From contig DAOWGJ010000153.1 in the NCBI GenBank assembly GCA_030637505.1, positions 1 through 11,670 of the forward strand: a DNA stretch of 11,670 bases, written 5' to 3'. The notes under the pieces are model-generated. The model was given only the letters and a program-made list of their open reading frames with translations. It did no database searches and was not told the origin of the DNA. Positions 5,527-11,670 of this stretch are shown here, one piece after another; positions within the stretch are counted from its first letter, which is position 1; every line of letters starts with the position of its first letter. The position numbers were made by a program, and so were the translations under genes. The DNA is from Holophagae bacterium (lineage in GTDB: Bacteria; Acidobacteriota; Thermoanaerobaculia; Thermoanaerobaculales; Sulfomarinibacteraceae).

Positions 5527-5597
5527 CGCAAAGAGCGCTAAGGGATTATATTTCTTTAACTTCTTTGCGTTCCCTTTGCGGTCTTTGCGTCTCTGCG
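5527..5597. repeat. Octamer repeat cluster forming an inverted repeat between nqrF and apbE
   Basis: CGCAAAG and CGCTAAG units (5527-5544) face CTTTGCG units at 5563, 5574 and 5583 and a CTCTGCG at 5591. The 18-base arms 5527-5544 and 5572-5589 are complementary at 16 positions, with a 27-base AT-rich loop. In the nqrF transcript this would form a stable stem 28 bases after the stop codon. There is no U-tract, so partial termination or 3'-end protection is more plausible than full termination. The unit at 5562-5597 is the same 36-base element as 1-36. Confidence 0.75.
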
Positions 5598-5616
5598 GTT
5601 CATTTTTCTTCTTGTC

Positions 5617-6843
5617 CTAACCCCCAAAATCATCCAGCATGATGTTCTCGGGCTCGATGCCGAGGTCGAGCAGCATGTTGATCACCGCCTGGTTCATCAT
5701 CGGCGGTCCGCACATGTAGTACTCGATATCCTCGGGCGCCGGGTGGTCCTTGAGATAGTTCTCGTAGACGACCTGGTGAATGAAACCGACGTAGCCATCC
5801 CAGTTGTCTTCCGGCAACGGTTCGGACAACGCCAAATTCCAACCGAAATTCGGATACTCTTCGGCGATTTTATTGAAGTCCTCCTCGTAGAAGCTCTCTC
5901 GACGGCTTCGGGCGCCGTACCAGTAGGTGACCTGGCGGTTGGTCTTGAGGCGCTTGAACTGGTCGAAAATGTGGGACCGCATCGGCGCCATGCCGGCGCC
6001 GCCACCGATGAAGCACATTTCATTGTCGGTCTCACGGGCGAAAAACTCACCAAAAGGACCGGAAATGACGCACTCGTCACCGGGCTTGAGATTGAAGATG
6101 TAGGACGACATCAGACCCGGAGGCACGTCCGGCTTGTTGGGCGGCGGCGAGGCGATGCGGACGTTGAGCATGATGATGTCTTTTTCCATCGGGAATGACG
6201 CCATCGAGTAGGCCCGCATCACGGGCTCGGTGACATTGGAGACGTACCGCCACATGTCGTACTTGTCCCAGTCCCCGCGGTATTCATCTTCGATGTCGAA
6301 ATCTTTGTAGGCCGCGACGTGCGGCGGCGCCTCGATCTGGATGTAGCCTCCGGCCCTGAAGGGTACCTCTTCGCCTTCGGGCAGTTCGAGAATCAACTCC
6401 TTGATAAAGGTGGCCACATTGAAATTCGAACGAACTCTGCAGGTCCATTTTCGGACACTGAAAATGGCGGGCTCCAACTCAATTTCCATGTCCTGCTTGA
6501 CCTTGACCTGGCAGGCCAGCCGAGTGCCCTGGCGAGCCTCGCCACGGCTGATGTGGCTCGCCTCAGTGGGCAGCAAAGCTCCGCCACCCGAGTGCACATC
6601 GACCTTGCAGACGCCACAGGTGCCCTTGCCGCCACATGCCGACGGGATGAAGATCTTGGCGTTGGTCAGGGTGTTGAGCAACGTTTCACCGGCAGGCGCC
6701 ACGACTGCCTTGTCCGGGTCCTCATTGATGGTCAGTGTTACGTCCTCGGATGACACCAACTGGGACTTGGCGATCATCAATACAATCACCAGAATCACGA
6801 TGACCAGGACGAAGACGACGACGCCAAGAATGACTGTTGTCAT
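5617..6843 (-). CDS. nqrF: NqrF, NADH-oxidising subunit of Na+-NQR
   Basis: A 408-residue subunit, the length I recall for Vibrio NqrF. It accepts a hydride from NADH on FAD and passes electrons to a 2Fe-2S cluster at the cytoplasmic face. Residues 4-25 form the N-terminal membrane helix. The ferredoxin domain has C70, C76, C79 and C111. The reductase domain has the FAD motif RAYSMAS (210-216), the nucleotide-binding GGGAGMAPMRSH (280-291) and YYMCGPPMM near the end (C378). The protein ends LDDFGG, as family members do. ATG at 6843 has GGGAGGG six bases upstream. It starts 12 bases after the nqrE stop and is the last gene of the tight nqrA-F run. Confidence 0.98.
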   Translation of the reverse strand: MTTVILGVVVFVLVIVILVIVLMIAKSQLVSSEDVTLTINEDPDKAVVAPAGETLLNTLTNAKIFIPSACGGKGTCGVCKVDVHSGGGALLPTEASHISRGEARQGTRLACQVKVKQDMEIELEPAIFSVRKWTCRVRSNFNVATFIKELILELPEGEEVPFRAGGYIQIEAPPHVAAYKDFDIEDEYRGDWDKYDMWRYVSNVTEPVMRAYSMASFPMEKDIIMLNVRIASPPPNKPDVPPGLMSSYIFNLKPGDECVISGPFGEFFARETDNEMCFIGGGAGMAPMRSHIFDQFKRLKTNRQVTYWYGARSRRESFYEEDFNKIAEEYPNFGWNLALSEPLPEDNWDGYVGFIHQVVYENYLKDHPAPEDIEYYMCGPPMMNQAVINMLLDLGIEPENIMLDDFGG

Positions 6844-6855
6844 TGGCGGCCCTCC

Positions 6856-7473
6856 CTACAACTGAATGCCGGCGAAGGCCATGAATCCGATGGCCATCAA
6901 TCCGGTAACGATAAAGGTGATGCCGAGACCCCGCAGTCCCAACGGCACGTTGGAGTAAACCATCTTCTCCCTGAGTGCCGCCAGAGCGACGATCGCCAGC
7001 CAGAAGCCGATCCCTGAACCAAGACCGAAAACGGTCGACTCGCCAAGGGTGTAGTCCCGCTCCACAATGAAGAGGGCTGCGCCGAGAATCGCGCAGTTGA
7101 CGGCGATCAGCGGCAAGAACACACCAAGGGCCGAATACAAAGCCGGTGCGAATTTGTCCATCACCATCTCGACGATCTGGACCGCAGCCGCGATCGAACC
7201 GATGAAAGCAAGAAATCGCAAGAAGCTCAGGTCGATCGAGGCAAATTGCGGCCCCAACCAACTCATCGCCCCCTCTTTGAGCAGGAAGGTATAGAGCAGG
7301 TAGTTGAGCGGCGCGGTGATAGTCAAAACAAAAGTAACCGCCGCGCCGAGCCCCAGAGCGGTATCGACCTTCTTCGATACCGCCAGGAACGAACACATGC
7401 CCAGGAAGAAGGCCAGGGCCATGTTCTCGACGAAAATCGCCTTGACGGCGAGGCTGAGGTAGTGTTCAAACAT
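6856..7473 (-). CDS. nqrE: NqrE, membrane subunit of Na+-NQR
   Basis: A 205-residue protein with about six transmembrane helices, homologous to NqrD and RnfA. C27 (LGMCSFLAVSKK) and C127 (AVNCAILG) are the two cysteines that, with those of NqrD, hold the intramembrane iron centre carrying electrons from NqrF to NqrC. Other family landmarks are VENMALAFFLGMC (15-27) and LGLRGLGITFIVTGLMA near the C-terminus. Its ATG follows the nqrD TAG with no gap, and its ribosome site (GAGGGAGAG) lies inside the end of nqrD, so translation of the two is linked. Confidence 0.97.
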   Translation of the reverse strand: MFEHYLSLAVKAIFVENMALAFFLGMCSFLAVSKKVDTALGLGAAVTFVLTITAPLNYLLYTFLLKEGAMSWLGPQFASIDLSFLRFLAFIGSIAAAVQIVEMVMDKFAPALYSALGVFLPLIAVNCAILGAALFIVERDYTLGESTVFGLGSGIGFWLAIVALAALREKMVYSNVPLGLRGLGITFIVTGLMAIGFMAFAGIQL

Positions 7474-8094
7474 CTAACTCTCCCTCAGTTCAGGCTTGAA
7501 GTTGCGCAGGAGCCAGATGAAGATTCCGATCAGGAAGAAGGCGCCAGGCGCCAGGACCATCAGGCCGTTGGGCTGGTACCAGCCACCCTCGGTGACCAGA
7601 GGCATGACCGAGTAGCCGAAGAGTTTGCCGGCACCCAACAGCTCCCTGAAGAAACCGACGACCAACAGGATAAGGCTGTAGCCCAATCCGTTGCCGATGC
7701 CGTCGAGAAAGGAGTCAACCGGTGGGTTCTGCATCGCGAAGGCCTCCGCACGGCCCATGACGATACAGTTGGTGATGATCAGGCCGACAAAGACGGACAA
7801 CTGCTTGGAGATGTCGAAGACGAAAGCCTGCAGGACCTGATCAGTGACAATCACCAGCGAGGCGATGATCGTCAACTGAACGATGATGCGGATCGACGGC
7901 GGAATAAAGTTCCGGATCACCGAAATCGAGAGGTTGGACAGGGCCATCACCGCGATGACCGCCAGGGACATGACAACGGACGTTTCCAGCTTGGTCGTCA
8001 CGGCCAGGGCCGAGCAGATGCCCAGCACCTGGGAGGCAATGGGGTTGTCGTTGACCAGCGGGTCGAACAGCGCTTTCTTGTGTGCGGCCTTCAT
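7474..8094 (-). CDS. nqrD: NqrD, membrane subunit of Na+-NQR
   Basis: A 206-residue multi-pass membrane protein, pseudosymmetric partner of NqrE. C27 (QVLGICSALAVTTKLE) and C110 (LIITNCIVMGRAEAFA) are the iron-centre cysteines, and FLDGIGNGLGYSLILLVVGFFRELLGAGKLFG is characteristic of the family. Its ATG overlaps the nqrC stop (ATGA, 8091-8094), with AGGAG six bases upstream of the start. The extreme N-terminus (KALFDPLVNDNPI) is typical. Confidence 0.97.
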   Translation of the reverse strand: MKAAHKKALFDPLVNDNPIASQVLGICSALAVTTKLETSVVMSLAVIAVMALSNLSISVIRNFIPPSIRIIVQLTIIASLVIVTDQVLQAFVFDISKQLSVFVGLIITNCIVMGRAEAFAMQNPPVDSFLDGIGNGLGYSLILLVVGFFRELLGAGKLFGYSVMPLVTEGGWYQPNGLMVLAPGAFFLIGIFIWLLRNFKPELRES

Positions 8095-8876
8095 CCTGCG
8101 CTCCTTTCGGCCCGAAACTTCTCCAGGAAGGGGGCGAAACCGTCGTCCGACAGCCAGAACTGCACCAGGTTACTGACGCCCCGGCCTGTCAGGGTCGAAC
8201 CCGACAGCCCATCAACCCGGTAGGGGTCGTCTTCAGCCGGCCCGGCGGCGCCCTTGATGACCGTGATCGCCGGTTTTCCTTCGGCATCGTAGGCTGAACG
8301 TCCTTTCCACAAGGCCTTCCACCTGGGATTGTCGATCTCACCACCGAGGCCCGGCGTTTCACCATGTTCGTAAAAGGTCAGACCCTCGATCGTCGTCGTG
8401 TCAGGAGCCAGGGCGAGGAATCCGTAGAGCGTCGACCACAGACCCTTGCCCTCGATCGGCAAGATCAGGAGCTCGATCTCATCACCGGCCACTCTCTCGT
8501 AGACCAAAGCCTTGAGAGGCAACCGCGTGATGCCGGCCCTGTTGGCTGGAGCGACTCGGCTTAAAGCCGGGTCCTTGGTGGCCTTGCGCTGGTCATAAGT
8601 GAGTGTGTCCACCGTGTCGTCGAAGTCCCCACTCTCGATGTCAATGGCTCGAATCCGGATATTGTCATCAAAAAGCTGTTGAGCCTCGTCGGCAGTGATG
8701 GCATGACCGTCTTCCAACAGATCGGCGACGATTAGGACCTTTTTCTGGCGATCCAGGACCTTGTTCAGGTCCTGGCGCTCCTTCAAGACCACCGCCGACG
8801 TCGCCACCACGATGGAACAGATGAGACACACACCCGCAGCGAAGCCGATGATGTAGGCGTTACTGTACTGCTTCAT
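8091..8876 (-). CDS. nqrC: NqrC, covalent-FMN subunit of Na+-NQR
   Basis: A 261-residue subunit with one N-terminal membrane helix (residues about 8-31) and a periplasmic domain that carries FMN on a threonine. The ApbE target site reads D-G-L-S-G-S-T-L-T, with T228 as predicted attachment residue. The usual alanine before that threonine is serine here. Conserved GLWSTLYGFLAL and HGETPGLGGEI are also present. The ATG at 8876 is chosen because GGAGGG lies nine bases upstream and the protein then begins MKQYSN, as expected; the longer frame to 8915 is unlikely. The start lies inside the end of nqrB (17-base overlap), and the stop overlaps nqrD by four bases. Confidence 0.97.
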   Translation of the reverse strand: MKQYSNAYIIGFAAGVCLICSIVVATSAVVLKERQDLNKVLDRQKKVLIVADLLEDGHAITADEAQQLFDDNIRIRAIDIESGDFDDTVDTLTYDQRKATKDPALSRVAPANRAGITRLPLKALVYERVAGDEIELLILPIEGKGLWSTLYGFLALAPDTTTIEGLTFYEHGETPGLGGEIDNPRWKALWKGRSAYDAEGKPAITVIKGAAGPAEDDPYRVDGLSGSTLTGRGVSNLVQFWLSDDGFAPFLEKFRAERSAG

Positions 8877-10092
8877 GGCGTGCAGCCCTCCGTTTGATAT
8901 TGGCCTGAACGACAAAGTGATCGATCAGGGGTGCAAACATATTCATGAACAAGATGGCCAGCATCATGCCCTCGGGATAGGCCGGGTTGACAACCCGAAC
9001 GAGCACAACCAGAACACCGGTCATGAAACCGTAGATCCACTTGCCCTTGTCCGTAAAGGACGAGGACACCGGATCGGTGGCCATAAAGACTGTCCCAAAT
9101 GCCCACCCGCCGAGAACGATATGCCAGTGGAAGGGCAGAGCGAACATCGCGTTGGTGTCCGATCCCACCTGGTTGAGCAGGAAGGACATGGCGAAGGTCC
9201 CCAGAGTGAGGCCGACGATCGTACGCCACGACCCGATCTGGGCGGCGACGATGACCAGGGCGCCGACGATGCACAGCAGTGTCGAGGTCTCGCCCATCGA
9301 CCCCGGAATGAAGCCGATGAAGGCCTGACGCCAGGCATCGGCCCCCAGATTATTGATGGCATCCATGCCGCCCGATGCTGCCTGGCTCAACCAGGTCGCC
9401 CCGGAGAAACCATCGACGCCGACGAAATTGGCTGCGATCCAGGGCGCGTCCCCGGAAATCTGAGCCGGATAGGCAAAGAACAGGAAGGCCCTGGAGACCA
9501 GCGCCGGGTTGAGGATATTCATTCCCGTTCCGCCGAAGATCTCCTTGCCGATGAAGACGCCGAATATCGTTCCCAACGCGACCTGCCACAGAGGAATGGT
9601 CGGCGGGAGGGTCAAGGGCAGCAAGAAGCCGGTGACGAAGAAGCCCTCGTTGATCTCGTGTTTGCGCACGACCGAAAACAAAACCTCGATTGCGCCACCT
9701 GCGGCGAAGCAGGTGATGAAGATCGGGAGGAAGTAGATCGCTCCGTGCACAAAGTTGGGCCACAGAGCGTTGGTAAAATCAAAGCCCAGGGCCTGGAAGA
9801 GCCCGGTCTGCCAGTTTTCAAGCGGCGTCGCCCCGGCGGCAATCGCCAAGTGGGCCTGCCGGCCGACATTGAGCATCGACATGAAGACGATCGGCAGCAG
9901 GCCGAAGACCACAACGCCCATCATGCGCTTGAGGTCCAACCCGTCGCGCACATGGATCGTGCCGGTGTTGACCGAACAGGGCGAATACAAGAGCGTATCG
10001 GTCGCTTCCCACAGGGGAAATAGTTTTTCCAGTTTGCCGCCCTCTTCGAACAGCGGCGCTTGTTTGTCGAGGAAAGTGCGAAGTAGGCGCAT
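8860..10092 (-). CDS. nqrB: NqrB, Na+-channel, covalent-FMN and riboflavin subunit of Na+-NQR
   Basis: A 410-residue subunit (411 from the first of two adjacent ATGs), with about ten transmembrane helices. It carries a covalent FMN on the threonine of D-G-F-S-G-A-T (T234 in the longer form), non-covalent riboflavin, quinone-site residues and the Na+ path. Landmarks include the GG pair in FAAGGAIEVLF, RKHEINEGFFVTGFLLPL, the FGGTGMNILNPALVSRAFLFFAYP stretch near residues 187-210, and ATDPVSSSFT. The tandem ATGATG at 10090-10095 follows AGGAGG; the second ATG has the better spacing, while the first overlaps the nqrA TGA. Its end overlaps the nqrC start by 17 bases. The glycine pair corresponds to the region linked to korormicin/HQNO sensitivity in Vibrio. 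Confidence 0.97.
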   Translation of the reverse strand: MRLLRTFLDKQAPLFEEGGKLEKLFPLWEATDTLLYSPCSVNTGTIHVRDGLDLKRMMGVVVFGLLPIVFMSMLNVGRQAHLAIAAGATPLENWQTGLFQALGFDFTNALWPNFVHGAIYFLPIFITCFAAGGAIEVLFSVVRKHEINEGFFVTGFLLPLTLPPTIPLWQVALGTIFGVFIGKEIFGGTGMNILNPALVSRAFLFFAYPAQISGDAPWIAANFVGVDGFSGATWLSQAASGGMDAINNLGADAWRQAFIGFIPGSMGETSTLLCIVGALVIVAAQIGSWRTIVGLTLGTFAMSFLLNQVGSDTNAMFALPFHWHIVLGGWAFGTVFMATDPVSSSFTDKGKWIYGFMTGVLVVLVRVVNPAYPEGMMLAILFMNMFAPLIDHFVVQANIKRRAARHEAVQ

Positions 10093-11471
10093 CATCCCTC
10101 CTTCCAGATCGTAGTCAAATTACGACGCAGATGGATGCCAAAATCCTCTTTGCCCGGACTGACGAACGAGCAAAGGGCGAGGTCCTCCTCGTCCAACTCG
10201 AGGCAGCCGAGGGCCTCAGCGCGCTCGAGATCATCCATCGCGAGTGCGCGCAGCAAGAAGGTCGGCATGATGTCCAGCGGCATCACCCGCTCGAACATGC
10301 CGATCGGCACCATCGCGCGGTGGCCACCGTTGGTCGAGGTGTTCATGTCGAAACTCTTCTTGCCTATCCAGCTGGAGGCAAATGCACGAACCGTCGAAAA
10401 AACGTTGAACCCGGGCATCACCCAGCGAAGAAAATGTCGTTCCCGACCCTCGGCCAAGGCCGAGACCTGGTTGGTGTAGCGCCCGAGATACCCCCAGACC
10501 TCACCCCAGGCCAGGCCGCCGTGCAGCACCGACCCAGAGATCACCCTGAGATCGTCTCCTTCCAGCTCCCCGGCGAGCAGCTCATCGACACTGGCCCCGA
10601 GGCGGGTCTTCAAAAGACGCGGATTGGTGACGACGGGCCCTCCGAGAGCCACGATCCTGTCGACGGGCAAAACTCCGGTAGAAAAGAGCCTGCCGACAGC
10701 AACGACATCCTGGTATCCGATGTACCAGGGCACGCCCTTGCCTCCAACGGGATCAAGAAAGTGAATGTGGGTTCCTGGAAGCCCCGCCGGGTGTTTGCCG
10801 GCGAACTCGGCGACCTCGACCCGCGGAGCATCACCGCCGTCGATCGAAGATCCCCGCTTGCGGCACAAGAAGACCGGGCCTTCCGTCAGAAGTGCCAGCG
10901 CCCGAAGTCCACGATGGAAATCATCCATCTGCCCTTCGAGGACCATCTCCGGATCCGCGGTCAGCGGCGATGTGTCGATCGCCGTCACAAAGAGCGAACG
11001 GCACGCCTCCGCCGGCGCCGGCACCTTGGAATAGGGCCTCTGCCTCAACGCGGTCCACAGGCCGGACTCAACCATCAGCGCCCGAACAGCCTCGTCGTCC
11101 AGATCACGGGGATCCTTGCCGGTATAGCTCTCGAACTCCTGGGTCGCCGCAGGCGAAACCTCGGAGCTTCGCTCGCTGTCCGCCAGCTCGATCACCAGAG
11201 ACTGCAGGGCTCGTCGTGCACCTCGGTTGATGGCGACTACGGTTCCTGCCCCTGGCGCCGTATATCGTACGCCCTCGGTCTTGCGATCCTCGAAAAGAAG
11301 CTGGCCGCGCTTGACGACATCACCCACCGCGACGTGCATTCGGGGCTTCATGAACGGATAGTCGTCGGCGACCACCGCCACCCGAGAGATCTCGGACCCC
11401 GGATGAATCCGCTGTTCGGGCCTCCCGGAAATGGGCAGATCGAGCCCCTTTTTGATGACGTGAACTGCCAT
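10092..11471 (-). CDS. nqrA: NqrA, cytoplasmic subunit of Na+-NQR
   Basis: A 459-residue soluble subunit docked on the cytoplasmic side of NqrB. It carries no known redox cofactor and is implicated in quinone interaction. Family landmarks are the opening HVIKKGLDLPISGRPEQ, the V-A-V-G-D-x-V-K-R-G-Q-L-L biotinyl-like stretch, TAPGAGTVVAINRGARRALQS, THIHFLDPVGGKG and the C-terminal FDMNTSTNGGHRAMVPIGMFERVMPLDIMPTFLLRAL region. The ATG at 11471 has AGGAGGG eight bases upstream; the frame extends to 11531 but that extension is not typical. It is the first gene of the operon, has a promoter about 50 bases upstream, and its TGA overlaps the nqrB ATG. Confidence 0.97.
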   Translation of the reverse strand: MAVHVIKKGLDLPISGRPEQRIHPGSEISRVAVVADDYPFMKPRMHVAVGDVVKRGQLLFEDRKTEGVRYTAPGAGTVVAINRGARRALQSLVIELADSERSSEVSPAATQEFESYTGKDPRDLDDEAVRALMVESGLWTALRQRPYSKVPAPAEACRSLFVTAIDTSPLTADPEMVLEGQMDDFHRGLRALALLTEGPVFLCRKRGSSIDGGDAPRVEVAEFAGKHPAGLPGTHIHFLDPVGGKGVPWYIGYQDVVAVGRLFSTGVLPVDRIVALGGPVVTNPRLLKTRLGASVDELLAGELEGDDLRVISGSVLHGGLAWGEVWGYLGRYTNQVSALAEGRERHFLRWVMPGFNVFSTVRAFASSWIGKKSFDMNTSTNGGHRAMVPIGMFERVMPLDIMPTFLLRALAMDDLERAEALGCLELDEEDLALCSFVSPGKEDFGIHLRRNLTTIWKEG

Positions 11472-11521
11472 CGGCAAATCCCTCCTCTCCCGGCCGCCAC
11501 GATCCGGGGCCGGGCAGCGGC

Positions 11522-11549
11522 AGAATACCATTTCTTTTCAGATTGTGAA
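11522..11549 (-). promoter_or_regulatory. Promoter of the nqr operon
   Basis: On the minus strand TTCACA (11544-11549, five of six to -35) is followed after 16 bases by TATTCT (11522-11527, four of six to -10), preceded by TG one base away as in extended -10 promoters. The predicted start is near 11514, giving a leader of about 43 bases that holds the nqrA ribosome site. A second -10-like TAAAAT at 11566-11571 lacks a good -35. From 11572 to the window end I see no gene. Confidence 0.5.
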
Positions 11550-11670
11550 TTCTCGCACTTGCTCAATTTTAGAACGTCGCCATACACTTTAACCTGCCCC
11601 AAAAACGAGGCCCCGCCCCCAAACTCGAGAGCGCCCAATACCTCAAATCGGGACACAGCTTCTTTCCTCC

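Noticed and set aside
7246..10023. Long plus-strand frames (325 and 382 codons) opposite nqrB-nqrE
   Set aside because: Their translations are rich in D, Q, R, H and G as expected for the antisense of GC-rich membrane-protein genes, while the minus-strand genes are unmistakable Nqr subunits.
5617..11471. Rnf complex instead of Na+-NQR
   Set aside because: NqrA and an NADH-oxidising NqrF with ferredoxin plus FAD/NAD domains are present, nqrM is nearby, and there is no RnfB-type multi-cluster ferredoxin.
11348..11656. Minus-strand frame of 102 codons with GGAGGA eight bases before a GTG
   Set aside because: It overlaps the start of nqrA and its promoter, the later part is an out-of-frame shadow of nqrA, and no domain is seen. 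The first 40 codons are not recognisable.
1..11670. tRNA, rRNA or known riboswitch
   Set aside because: I saw no cloverleaf or rRNA-like segment, and the nqrA leader is too short (about 43 bases) for a typical riboswitch.

Overview
This window looks like a bacterial chromosome segment of moderately high GC. It is dominated by a complete Na+-translocating NADH:quinone oxidoreductase (Na+-NQR) locus read on the minus strand. Na+-NQR, the clean Shine-Dalgarno sites and the Gram-negative style periplasmic proteins fit a Gram-negative, probably environmental bacterium. The intergenic CGCAAAG-type octamer repeats are a kind I associate with environmental lineages such as Acidobacteriota, Planctomycetes and some Proteobacteria. 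Acidobacteriota is my best guess for the phylum, with low confidence, because no rRNA or taxonomic marker is present.

Right half (11549 down to 5617): a good promoter at about 11522-11549 precedes nqrA-nqrB-nqrC-nqrD-nqrE-nqrF. The genes are packed with 4-17 nt overlaps or short gaps. The key cofactor residues are visible: threonine flavinylation sites in NqrB and NqrC, intramembrane cysteine pairs in NqrD and NqrE, and the 2Fe-2S cysteines, FAD motif and nucleotide-binding motifs in NqrF.

Middle (5616 down to 3003): after a hairpin-forming repeat come apbE (the flavin transferase that attaches FMN to NqrB and NqrC), then nqrM (a small membrane maturation factor for the NqrD/E iron centre), then a gene for a membrane-anchored, periplasmic Peptidase-MA-type metalloprotease. 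The last gene overlaps nqrM by four bases. Pump, flavin loader and metal-centre assembly factor are therefore in one run, and the coupled protease is the unexplained passenger.

Intergenic block (2117-3002): about 890 bp with no convincing gene. It holds arrays of CGCAAAG octamers in opposite orientations, several short GC-rich hairpins, and a tandem 14-nt repeat just after the ferritin-like gene.

Left part (128-2116): a rightward ferritin-like (rubrerythrin-type) gene is divergent from a two-gene leftward operon. That operon encodes a multi-pass membrane protein with an N-terminal zinc ribbon and a DUF4126-type membrane protein with a C-terminal zinc ribbon.

The most unexpected signal is a 21-bp imperfect palindrome present twice, upstream of the zinc-ribbon operon (1468-1488) and upstream of nqrM (4220-4240). 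The copies match at 17 of 21 positions, with a compensating change in the two arms. This suggests that a common regulator links these two transcription units.
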